Part shown: piece after piece, positions 33,481 through 40,933 of the stretch
How the letters are laid out: every line of letters begins with the position of its first letter
How positions within the stretch are numbered: the stretch's first letter is position 1
DNA from: AC-38 sp033856025
GTDB taxonomy: Bacteria; Actinomycetota; Thermoleophilia; Solirubrobacterales; Solirubrobacteraceae
Assembly (NCBI GenBank): GCA_033856025.1
Contig: JAWVFQ010000033.1
Span: 62,001-126,000 of the forward strand
Direction of reading: 5' to 3'
Length of the DNA stretch: 64,000 nt
Translations under genes and position numbers: made by a program
The notes under the pieces: model-generated
Told to the model about the DNA's origin: nothing
Databases searched by the model: none
The model's input: the letters and a program-made list of their open reading frames with translations, nothing else

Positions 33481-34079
33481 GAGCGAGCCCGGGCGGGAAT
33501 CCCGCCGACGCGGGCTCCCGGCGCCACGTCGCGGGTCACGACCGCACCGGGATCCACCACCGCGTCCTCGCCGACCTCCACCCCCGGCACGAGGACGGCC
33601 GCGGCGCCGATCCGGCAGCCGCGGCGCAGGATCGCTCCGCGCAGCTCATGCTCGGGGCCGTGGCGCGCCATCGTGTCGTCGTTGGTCGTGACGACGTTCG
33701 GTCCGACGATCGCGCCGTCCTCCACGAGCGTGCCCGAGGTCACGTACGCGCCGGCGCCGACCTCCACGCCCACACCGATCGTCACGCGCGGGTCCACCGC
33801 CGCCCGGGGACCCACCACGCTGCCCTCCCCGACGACCGCGCCCTCGCGGACGAACGCGCCCTCCTCCACGCGCGCTCCCGCCTCCAGCACGGCGCCGGCC
33901 AGCACCACGGCGTTCGGGCCCACGCGGCAGCCGGGCCCGATCCGGACCGGCGGCGGGGCGTCGCGCGAGGCCGTCGAGGTGGGCGCGAGCCGCGGCGGCT
34001 TGCCGACCACCGCCCCGTCGCCCAGAACCGCGTCGTCGGCCACCTCGCTGCCGGGGTGGACGGTGACGCGCGCGCTCAT
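33477..34079 (-). CDS. Left-handed beta-helix N-acetyltransferase (WbpD/WlbB-like)
   Basis: 200 aa from ATG 34079, which overlaps the oxidoreductase stop (ATGA). Almost the whole chain is hexapeptide repeats (VADDAVLGDGAVVGK, VGPNAVVLAGAVLEAGA and so on), with a loop NVVTTNDDTMARHG that would hold the catalytic His. The C-terminal GARVGGIPAR is typical. In the UDP-diacetamido-mannuronate pathway WbpD acetylates the 3-amino group after WbpA, WbpB and WbpE. The linked 6-dehydrogenase, oxidoreductase and epimerase support this role. Confidence 0.85.
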   Translation of the reverse strand: MSARVTVHPGSEVADDAVLGDGAVVGKPPRLAPTSTASRDAPPPVRIGPGCRVGPNAVVLAGAVLEAGARVEEGAFVREGAVVGEGSVVGPRAAVDPRVTIGVGVEVGAGAYVTSGTLVEDGAIVGPNVVTTNDDTMARHGPEHELRGAILRRGCRIGAAAVLVPGVEVGEDAVVDPGAVVTRDVAPGARVGGIPARARS

Positions 34080-35077
34080 CGCTCCCGGGCCGACTCGCGC
34101 AGCGAGTCCTGGAGGCCCTCCAGGACCCGGACCACCCGCAGCCCGCTCTCGCCGTCCGAGACGGGCGCGGTCCCCTCGCGCACGGAGTCGACGAAGTGCT
34201 GGCACTCGGTGCGCAGCGGCTCGACGTTGTCGATCTGCGGGCTCCACACGTCGCCCGAGCGCGTGATCCACTCGCCGTAACCGGTCGCGCTCTCGTCAAA
34301 GCCCTTGTCGTAGACCGTGATCTTGCGCTCCAGCGCCATGTCGTCGAACGTGGCCATCTGCTGGGAGCCCACGACGGTGAAGCGCCGCTCCTTGTGGGGA
34401 TCCAGCCAGCTCAGGTGCAGGTGCGCGGCCAGGCCGGAGGGGAAGCGCAGAAAGCAGAAGACGACGTCCTCCACGCCCGGGTTCATGTACGCCTCGCCGC
34501 GGGCGTGGACCTCGCTGGGCTCCTCCCCGGCCAGCCGCAGGACGACCGAGACGTCGTGGGCGCCCAGGCTCCACAGCGCGTTCTCGTCGGCGCGCAGCTT
34601 GCCCAGGTTCAGCCGGTGCGCGTAGATGTAGCGGATGTCGCCGAGGTCGCCGGAGTCCGCGATCTCCTTGAGCTTGCGCACGCCGGGGTGGTACTCGAGC
34701 AGGTGGCCGACCATGAGGATCCGGCCGGCCTCGCGCGCGGCGTCCACGGCGCGCTGCGCGTCGGCGGCCGACTGGGCCAGCGGCTTCTCCACGAAGCAGT
34801 GCTTGCCCGCCGCCAGCACCCGGACGGCGAGGTCGGCGTGGGTGGGGACCGGCGTGGCCAGCACCACGGCGTCGAGCTCGGGGTCGGCCAGGAGCTCGTC
34901 GAGGTCCGCCGTCTGGCGGGCCTCGGGATGGGCCAGGCCCACCTTCTCGCGCAGCGCGTCGTCGCGGTCGCACAGCCAGCGCAGCTCGGCGTCGGGCAGG
35001 CGGTCGAAGTTGCGCGCCAGGTTGGGGCCCCAGTAGCCCAGCCCGGTGACGCCGACGGAGACGCGGTCCCCGCTCAC
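34076..35077 (-). CDS. Gfo/Idh/MocA family oxidoreductase (WbpB/WlbA-like)
   Basis: 333 aa. N-terminal Rossmann fold with GLGYWGPNLARNF, then ATPVPTHADLA and the signature CFVEKPLA (catalytic Lys). The C-terminal alpha/beta domain carries the His pair in SLGAHDVSVVLRL. In the WbpABEDI pathway this step oxidises the 3-position of UDP-GlcNAcA. Short overlaps with both neighbours (ATGA) mark it as the second enzyme of one operon. Confidence 0.9.
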   Translation of the reverse strand: MSGDRVSVGVTGLGYWGPNLARNFDRLPDAELRWLCDRDDALREKVGLAHPEARQTADLDELLADPELDAVVLATPVPTHADLAVRVLAAGKHCFVEKPLAQSAADAQRAVDAAREAGRILMVGHLLEYHPGVRKLKEIADSGDLGDIRYIYAHRLNLGKLRADENALWSLGAHDVSVVLRLAGEEPSEVHARGEAYMNPGVEDVVFCFLRFPSGLAAHLHLSWLDPHKERRFTVVGSQQMATFDDMALERKITVYDKGFDESATGYGEWITRSGDVWSPQIDNVEPLRTECQHFVDSVREGTAPVSDGESGLRVVRVLEGLQDSLRESARER

Positions 35078-36321
35078 AGGCGCTGGACGTTGGGGGAGTC
35101 GACGCCGCGGGTGACGCCGCGCAGGTCGAGCGTCAGGGCGGCCCGGCGCGCCACGTCCTCGTGGTCGACGTCGGGGTGGGCGGTGACGATCACGACCAGG
35201 TCGGCGGAGTCCAGCGCCGGCTCGAGATCGACGCTCGACAGCCCGGCCTCAGGCAGCTCGGGAACGTAGGTGTCGTGGTAGGAGAGGCGCGCGCCGTGGC
35301 GGTCCAGCAGCTCGATCAGCTTGAGCGCGGGGGACTCGCGCATGTCCCCGACGCCGGGCTTGTAGGCCACGCCGAGGATCAGGATCTCCGCGCCGTTGAC
35401 CGCCTTCTCGGCCCCGTTGAGCGCCTCGACCACCAGCTGCTCGCAGAAGTAGGGCTGGGCCTGGTTGACCTTGCCCGCCAGCTCGATGAACTCGGCGGTC
35501 ATGTCGAACTCGCGGGCGCGCCAGGACAAGTAGAACGGGTCGACGGGCAGGCAGTGGCCTCCCATCCCCGGGCCCGGGTCGAAGCGCATGAACCCGAACG
35601 GCTTGGTCGCCGCGGCGCCGATGACCTCCCAGACGTCGATGTCCATCCGGTGGGCCAGGATCGCCAGCTCGTTGACCAGCGCGATGTTCACCGAGCGGAA
35701 GATGTTCTCCAGCAGCTTGGCCATCTCGGCGGTCTCGGGCGACGAGACGCGCACGACCTCGTCGCAGATCGTCGCGTACAGCGCCTCGGCGCGATCGCCG
35801 CACTCCGGCGTCAGCCCGCCGACGATCTTCGGCGTGTTCTGGATCGAGTACCTCTCGCTGCCGGGGTCCACCCGCTCGGGCGAGAACGCCAGGTTGAAGC
35901 CCTCGCCCAGCTTCAGGCCGCTCGCCTCGAACATCGGCAGCAGGCGCTCGCGGGTGGTCCCCGGGTAGGTGGTGGACTCCAGGACCACGAGCTGGCCCTC
36001 GCGCAGCACGCCCGCCAGGTCGGAGCTGGCGGCGAGCAGCGGGCCGAGGTCGGGCTCGCGCTGGGGGGTGAGCGGCGTGGGGACGCAGATCAGGACCGCG
36101 TCCGCGTCGCGCAGCGCGCCGTAGTTGGTGTCGAAGGTGAGCCGGTCGGCCGCCGCGGCGAGCTGGTCGTCGGGGATGTCCTCGATGTGCGAGCGCCCCG
36201 CGCGCAGGGCCTTGACCCGCTCGAAGTCCACGTCGACACCGATGGCGGGGGTCCCCGCCTCGGCGAACGCGACAGCGAGCGGCAGTCCGACGTATCCGAG
36301 TCCGACGATGCCGACGGTCAT
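35074..36321 (-). CDS. UDP-N-acetylhexosamine 6-dehydrogenase (WbpA/WecC family)
   Basis: 415 aa. The NAD-binding start GIVGLGYVGLPLAVAFAEAG, CVPTPLT, STTYPGTTRE and the catalytic Cys in GMGGHCLPVDPFYL are all present. The C-terminal domain has LGVAYKPGVGDMRESPALK. It oxidises C6 of UDP-GlcNAc or UDP-ManNAc to the uronic acid in two steps. Whether it belongs with WbpA or WecC cannot be settled by eye; the linked oxidase and acetyltransferase favour WbpA-like use of UDP-GlcNAc. Confidence 0.93.
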   Translation of the reverse strand: MTVGIVGLGYVGLPLAVAFAEAGTPAIGVDVDFERVKALRAGRSHIEDIPDDQLAAAADRLTFDTNYGALRDADAVLICVPTPLTPQREPDLGPLLAASSDLAGVLREGQLVVLESTTYPGTTRERLLPMFEASGLKLGEGFNLAFSPERVDPGSERYSIQNTPKIVGGLTPECGDRAEALYATICDEVVRVSSPETAEMAKLLENIFRSVNIALVNELAILAHRMDIDVWEVIGAAATKPFGFMRFDPGPGMGGHCLPVDPFYLSWRAREFDMTAEFIELAGKVNQAQPYFCEQLVVEALNGAEKAVNGAEILILGVAYKPGVGDMRESPALKLIELLDRHGARLSYHDTYVPELPEAGLSSVDLEPALDSADLVVIVTAHPDVDHEDVARRAALTLDLRGVTRGVDSPNVQRL

Positions 36322-36333
36322 CGACGGCGGAGT

Positions 36334-37398
36334 CTAGGGGGCGGCCAGGGCGGCCACCACGCGCGCGCCGGCCTCCCCGTCCCCGTACAGGCGCGGATGC
36401 TCGGCGGGCAGGGGCCGTTCCAGCGCGGCCGCGACCGCGCCGGGGTCCAGATCGGCGAGGGCGTTCCACCCGGACTCCACGGTCTCCACCCACTCCGTGC
36501 TGGGCCGCAGGGTCACGCAGCGCACGCCGGCCAGGTAGGCCTCCTTCTGCACGCCGCCGGAGTCGGTGAGCACCGCGCGGGCGTGGTGCAGCAGCGCGGC
36601 GAACTCCAGGTAGCCGACGGGCGGCCCCAGGCGCACCGACGGCGCCGTCTCCAGCTTGCCCAGCAGTCCGGCGGCCTCCAGGCGCGCCCGCGTGCGCGGA
36701 TGCAGCGGGATGGCGACGGGGCCCGGGAGCCCCAGGAGGAGGTCGACCAGGCGCCCGAGCCGCTCCGGGTCGTCGACGTTGCCGGCGCGATGGGCCGTGA
36801 CCAGCTCGTACTCCCCCGGCGCCACGCCCCAGGGCTCCAGCGCATCGGTCCGCGAGCGCGCGCGGGGCGCGACGAGCTCGAAGACGTCGACCATCACGTC
36901 GCCGACCTCCACGACGCGGCCCGCCACGCCCTCGCGCTGCAGGTTCGCGGCCGCCGCCGCGCCGGGGACCAGCAGCAGGTCGGAGAGGTGATCGGTCAGG
37001 ACGCGGTTGAGCTCCTCGGGCATCGCGCGGTCGAAGGAGCGCATCCCCGCCTCCACGTGCGCCACGGGGATGTTGCGCTGGGCCGCGGCCAGGCCCCCGG
37101 CCAGGGTGGAGTTGGTGTCGCCATAGACCAGGACGGCGTCGGGGGCCTCGGCCTGCAGCAGGGGGTCCAGGGCGTCGAGCATGCGGGCGGTCTGCGACGT
37201 GTTGGTCCCGCCGTGGACGTCGAGCTCGCGCTCCGGCGGCGGGACGTCGAGCTCTTCGATGAAGATCCGCGACAGCTCGTCGTCGTGGTGCTGGCCGGTG
37301 TGGACCAGCAGCTCCTCGTGCTCGGCGCGCAGACGCCGCGACACGGCGGCCGCCTTGACGAACTGCGGCCGGTTCCCGATTACCGTGACGACGCGCAG
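36334..37398 (-). CDS. UDP-N-acetylglucosamine 2-epimerase (WecB/WbpI family)
   Basis: 354 aa if started at CTG 37398. The family's N-terminal substrate loop, LRVVTVIGNRPQFVKAAAV, is fully encoded upstream of the first canonical start (GTG 37344), and no ATG/GTG/TTG precedes it. A rare CTG start 4 nt after the upstream stop is therefore the best choice. Other motifs: HTGQHHDDELSRIF, VYGDTNSTLAG, VEAGMRSFDRAMPEELNR, VTAHRAGN and LTDSGGVQKEAYL. It is the last enzyme of the WbpABEDI-type route, or supplies UDP-ManNAc. Confidence 0.9.
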   Translation of the reverse strand: MRVVTVIGNRPQFVKAAAVSRRLRAEHEELLVHTGQHHDDELSRIFIEELDVPPPERELDVHGGTNTSQTARMLDALDPLLQAEAPDAVLVYGDTNSTLAGGLAAAQRNIPVAHVEAGMRSFDRAMPEELNRVLTDHLSDLLLVPGAAAAANLQREGVAGRVVEVGDVMVDVFELVAPRARSRTDALEPWGVAPGEYELVTAHRAGNVDDPERLGRLVDLLLGLPGPVAIPLHPRTRARLEAAGLLGKLETAPSVRLGPPVGYLEFAALLHHARAVLTDSGGVQKEAYLAGVRCVTLRPSTEWVETVESGWNALADLDPGAVAAALERPLPAEHPRLYGDGEAGARVVAALAAP

Positions 37399-37402
37399 CG
37401 GA

Positions 37403-38200
37403 CTAGCCCACCGGCTCGAGGGCGGCGCGCACTCGGGCGCGGAAGCGCTCGGCGGCGCGCGCGGTCAGCGGCCCGTCCGTGGGGAGCTCGCGGTCGTCGA
37501 CGGCGGCGATGGCCTGCACCTCGCGGATGGTGGAGGCCAGGAACGCCTCCTCGGCGTGGGCGAGGTCGTCGAGCGGGCACGGCTCCTGGCTGACCTCGAG
37601 CTCCTCCACCAGCACGCGCCGGGTGATCGAGTCCAAGATGTGGTCGTCCAGCGGCGGGGTCCGCAGGGTGCCGCCGGCCGCCCAGAAGAACGTCGAGGTG
37701 GGCGCCTCCAGCACGCGCCCGTGCGGGGTGACGAGCAGCGCCTCGTCCGCGCCGCGCTCCTTGGCCAGGCGGGTGGCGAGCATGTTGCCGGCGTAGGACA
37801 GCGACTTGACCCCGTCGAGGATCCGCGGCGGCGCGTAGGTGACCGTGGCCAGCCGGATCGATGCGGGATGGGCGGGCAGCTCCTCCAGCAGCACGATGCG
37901 CCGCCCGCCCCGGGTGACCAGGACCCGCAGCAGCGCGTCGCCGGGCTCGGCCGCGGCGAGCAGCGTCTCGATGTCCGAGCGCACCGCCGAGACGTCTAGC
38001 TCCAAGCGCAGATTGCCCGCCGACCCGGCCATCCGCCGCAGATGGTCGTCCAGCGCGAACGGCCGTCCGCGGTACAGCCGCATCACCTCGAAGACGCCGT
38101 CCCCCCGCAGCAACCCCTCGTCCGTGACGGGGATCGTCGCCTCCCCGAGCGGCACGACGACACCATCGAGGCACGCGAGGAAGTCGGGGACGTCAGCCAT
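37403..38200 (-). CDS. Fold-type IV PLP enzyme (branched-chain aminotransferase/ADC lyase-like)
   Basis: 265 aa from ATG 38200; the longer frame upstream is in noncoding DNA. Class IV features: ATIPVTDEGLLRGDGVFEVM, ILDGVKSLSYAGNMLATRLA with the PLP Lys, and GRVLEAPTSTFFW with TPPLDDHILDSITR. Such proteins are branched-chain or D-amino acid aminotransferases or 4-amino-4-deoxychorismate lyase. It is first in the nucleotide-sugar operon, which lacks the DegT-type aminotransferase (WbpE) its pathway needs. It could instead be an unrelated passenger. Confidence 0.88.
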   Translation of the reverse strand: MADVPDFLACLDGVVVPLGEATIPVTDEGLLRGDGVFEVMRLYRGRPFALDDHLRRMAGSAGNLRLELDVSAVRSDIETLLAAAEPGDALLRVLVTRGGRRIVLLEELPAHPASIRLATVTYAPPRILDGVKSLSYAGNMLATRLAKERGADEALLVTPHGRVLEAPTSTFFWAAGGTLRTPPLDDHILDSITRRVLVEELEVSQEPCPLDDLAHAEEAFLASTIREVQAIAAVDDRELPTDGPLTARAAERFRARVRAALEPVG

Positions 38201-38344
38201 GGCGCCCGGATCGTAGTCGCCCGGCGGGCCCGGACGAGGCTCTGCTTTTCCAAAACGCCACAACTCGTGAGCGAAATCTGGACGTATGGTGAAGGTGCCC
38301 TTAGTGTGGAAGCAATCCTGATAACTGTCCACGGAAGGACGCTC

Positions 38345-39750
38345 ATGAGGGCTCGATTTCCCGGCCACTGCTGGCCATAGCCTGCACAATCGCTTTCTCG
38401 TCGATAAGCACCCAGGCCAGCGCGTACATCACCGAAGCGCAGCGCCAAGCGGAGTCCGTCGCGCAGTGGGCGTACCAAGGGGCCGACCTCAACACGACGC
38501 TCCCGCAATGCGACGCGGCGTGCACCACGCTCCTGCAGAGCGAGCGTCGTGCTTTGCCGGCAACACCGAGCTCGGCCTCGGCCTTCTGGCGGGAGACGCG
38601 GCTGCTCCGGCGCCGGGTCGGACTGAAGCTTGGGCTTCGGGCGTTCGGGTGGGCAGGCATCACCGCCGAGGTCGGATGGATGGCATGGGTTCAGTACGGC
38701 CAGTTGCGAAACGTGTACGAACACATCCTGAGGCCGCATCTCGCCGAGGCCGTCCCCGGCGCGCAGTACCAGCTCGTGGATCAAGGCGATGTCATCGCGG
38801 CATACGACACGGGCGTGATCAGGGCGCCCAAGGACGGCTGGGGCGTCTATCAATGGCTTGAAGCGCCGTCCGGAACTGGGTGTGCATCCCAGTCGGCGCC
38901 GCCGCCTGGTCAGGTTCCTCAAGGCACCGAGGACTTGACCGTGGCGGTGGGCTGCACCGTGTACAGCCAGGCTGAGCAGAAGTGGGTCTACACACCAGGC
39001 GCCGGACAGCTCCATGCGGGGTTTCTTCCTGTCGAGTACTACGCCACCTCGTCGACCACGCTCGCCGACCCGTGGCCCAGCACCTTGCGAAACCGCGGGA
39101 CCGTGGCCGACCCGGGATTTGCGGCCGTCCGCGATGCGGTCGCCGAAGAACTCCGGCAGAACGAGCCGGACTACCCGACCCTAGCGCCAGCCGTCGGGTG
39201 TGAGTTGCTACCGGAATGCCAGCCCGAGGAAGACCCCGTTCCAGTTCCGGCACCCCCGCGTCAGGAGGACAACGACGAACCCTGCCGCTCCGCAGACGCC
39301 CCCGTGCGCGGGACGCTGCTCCCCGACGCCCCTCCTGGCTACTCAGGCCCGGACGCAAGGACGATCGTCAAGGGCACGTTCGTGGATGTGCTGAACCCGC
39401 TCGCTCACGCCGCCCAGACGGTTTACCTCTACTACGGAACGATCGATTGGGGTTATAAGCACATCGTGGAGCGACATGGATACGGCCCGAGTGACGCCGT
39501 CTCGACCGCCGAGGCACTGCAGACCCCCCATGCCGTGACACCGGACTCCGATGACGACACGTCGTCGCTCTTCTACCGTTACTTCACTGGACGCGACGGA
39601 TCTGCGTGCACGCGGCGAGTTGTCGTCCAATGGAGCGCGGCAAAGCACCCTGGCTTTCGGATCGACGGCGAGGACGTCCCGTACCACGTGATCACCTCCT
39701 TTGCCTACAAGCGCAAGGCGAGTGACCCAGTCGAAGGGACGGGCCTCTGA
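38345..39750 (+). CDS. Secreted protein with nuclease-toxin-like C-terminus; apparent frameshift in signal peptide
   Basis: ATG 38345 has an excellent GGAAGGA site 5 nt upstream but its frame (MRARFPGHCWP) stops after 11 codons. The frame shifted by one, entered at about 38356, reads SRPLLAIACTIAFSSISTQASA, a good signal peptide core. It then stays open for about 460 residues. One base gained in the TTTCCC run would join them. The first canonical in-frame start, TTG 38554, would drop the signal peptide. After a helical, Trp-rich middle and a Pro/acidic linker (EEDPVPVPAPP), the C-terminal 130 residues hold WGYKHIVERHGYG, RRVVVQW and HVITSFAYKR. These resemble RNase-type polymorphic toxin domains (H...RH, R, T/S). 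Third-position GC is clearly lower than in neighbours. The function is inference. Confidence 0.6.
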
Positions 39751-40163
39751 TGAGCACTGCGCGCGCGAGCGTGCTGGCTGCGGTCGGCCTCCCCGTTTCG
39801 GCGACCCAGGCCGAGACCGCGGAACTGGTTGCGCGCGAGGCGGGGCTCTCGGCGCCCCGAGGGCCTCGATCCGAGGAGTTCCTCGTCAGCGTCGTCGAGG
39901 TCCTCGGCGAGGTATGCGCCGCGTATGACGGCGATCTGGTCGACACCGCCCAGGTGGCCAACGCCGTTCACGGCCGGCTGTTCCGCCGATGGCCGCAGGA
40001 GACGTGGCGGGCGGTCGGCGCGGAGCTCGGGACCTCGCGGCTGGACGACGCCGTGTGGAGCGCGGTGGCGGGGCGGTTGGCGCCGCGTCTGGGAAACGCG
40101 GGACTCCTCGAGCTGGCCGGCGGGACGTGGGAGCATCCGGTGCGCGGTGAGGATGGGCCGTGA
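39750..40163 (+). CDS. Small acidic protein, candidate immunity protein
   Basis: 137 aa. The ATG at 39750 shares a base with the stop of the secreted protein (TGATG), so translation is coupled. There is no signal peptide or membrane segment, so it should stay in the cytosol. It is largely helical, with acidic patches (RSEEFLVSVVEVLGEVCAAYDGDL) and a Trp-containing middle (RWPQETWRAVG). No family recognised. Position directly after a toxin-like C-terminus is the classic place for an immunity gene. Its last 10 bases overlap the 3' end of tRNA-Lys on the other strand. Confidence 0.65.
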   Translation: MSTARASVLAAVGLPVSATQAETAELVAREAGLSAPRGPRSEEFLVSVVEVLGEVCAAYDGDLVDTAQVANAVHGRLFRRWPQETWRAVGAELGTSRLDDAVWSAVAGRLAPRLGNAGLLELAGGTWEHPVRGEDGP

Positions 40164-40227
40164 AGGACTCGAACCTTCAACCTTGGGCTTAAGAGGCCCC
40201 TGCTCTAACCAGTTGAGCTAACGGCCC
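40154..40227 (-). tRNA. tRNA-Lys (anticodon CTT)
   Basis: 74 nt on the minus strand. Acceptor GGGCCGT/ACGGCCC, discriminator A, D stem GCTC/GAGC. Anticodon loop CTCTTAA gives CTT (reads AAG). T arm GAAGG/CCTTC encloses TTCGAGT. CCA is not encoded. The first pair of the anticodon stem (G27-A43) is a mismatch. Its 3' end faces and overlaps the toxin/immunity islet. Confidence 0.93.
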
Positions 40228-40249
40228 GGGGACCGGCGGTGCATGCTAG

Positions 40250-40933
40250 CTACTGGCCGGTGGCCGAGGGGAAGCCGCCGGCCTTCTTGGCGGCGTCGAT
40301 CTGCGACTTGACGGCGGCGCGCTGGGACGGAGGCGCGAGCTCGATGGCGCGCTTGCCCGCGAGGTCGCCCTTGCGTGTCTGGCCCGCCGCGTAGGCGAAC
40401 AGGCACAGCTGGTAGAAGGTCTGCGCGCTCGGCCGCGCCTCGGCCACGATCTCGGCCGTGACCACCCCTTCCTTGGGCCGGTTCAAACCCAGCGGGCCGA
40501 AGGCCTGGACCATCAGGGACGCCACGTTGGGGTCGGGCTTGGGCGGCTTGAGCGCGAGGTAGCGCGCCCACGACTGCGCCGCCTTGGCCAGCTCGCGCTT
40601 GCCCTTCGACGTGAACTGCCCGGTCGAGGAGTCGTAGTTGTCGCCCTGGCCGGCCTGCTGGTAGCGCAGCCGCGTCACCGTGGCCCAGGCGGGAGCGTCG
40701 CGCGGGTTGCGCCGCAGGCGCACCAGGACCTGCTTCTCCTGCTTGTTGAGCTGGTCCGACGCGCTGGTCGAGCCGCTGTTGCTGCCGGTCAGGCCGATGG
40801 CGTCGAACAGGCCGCCGGACACCGACCCGCCGATCCCGAACAGGACAAGGCCCCCGCCCAACAGGACGGCGAGCGTCAGGTAGATGGCCTGCACCGTCCG
40901 GCGACGGCCACGGCCTCTGATGTCAAACAGCAT
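40250..40933 (-). CDS. Membrane-anchored TPR-like protein
   Basis: 227 aa. A basic start (FDIRGRGRRRTVQA) and one membrane segment at about 16-38 precede a Gly/Ser linker and helical repeats with TPR-like spacing (DAPAWATVTRLRYQQAG, AKAAQSWARYLALKP, FYQLCLFAYAAGQTRKGDLAGKRAIEL). It is probably a scaffold on the outer face. It overlaps the 3' end of tatC by 11 nt, which suggests a role in export or folding, but no specific family is recognised. Confidence 0.75.
   Translation of the reverse strand: MLFDIRGRGRRRTVQAIYLTLAVLLGGGLVLFGIGGSVSGGLFDAIGLTGSNSGSTSASDQLNKQEKQVLVRLRRNPRDAPAWATVTRLRYQQAGQGDNYDSSTGQFTSKGKRELAKAAQSWARYLALKPPKPDPNVASLMVQAFGPLGLNRPKEGVVTAEIVAEARPSAQTFYQLCLFAYAAGQTRKGDLAGKRAIELAPPSQRAAVKSQIDAAKKAGGFPSATGQ

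Noticed and set aside
38354..38366. Programmed -1 frameshift at the start of the secreted protein
   Set aside because: The local sequence A TTT CCC does not fit the X XXY YYZ slippery pattern because the base before TTT is A. There is also no clear downstream pseudoknot. A lost base or rare start is simpler.
37403..38389. Longer start for the fold-type IV PLP protein at 38389
   Set aside because: The extra 63 residues are without family similarity and lie across the less GC-rich intergenic region. ATG 38200 gives the family-standard N-terminus.
38201..40240. A second attachment site matching the tRNA-Lys 3' end
   Set aside because: I looked through 38201-38344 for a copy of the acceptor/T-arm sequence and found only the 7-mer GTGAAGG. 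No integrase gene is present. Integration therefore stays a hypothesis.
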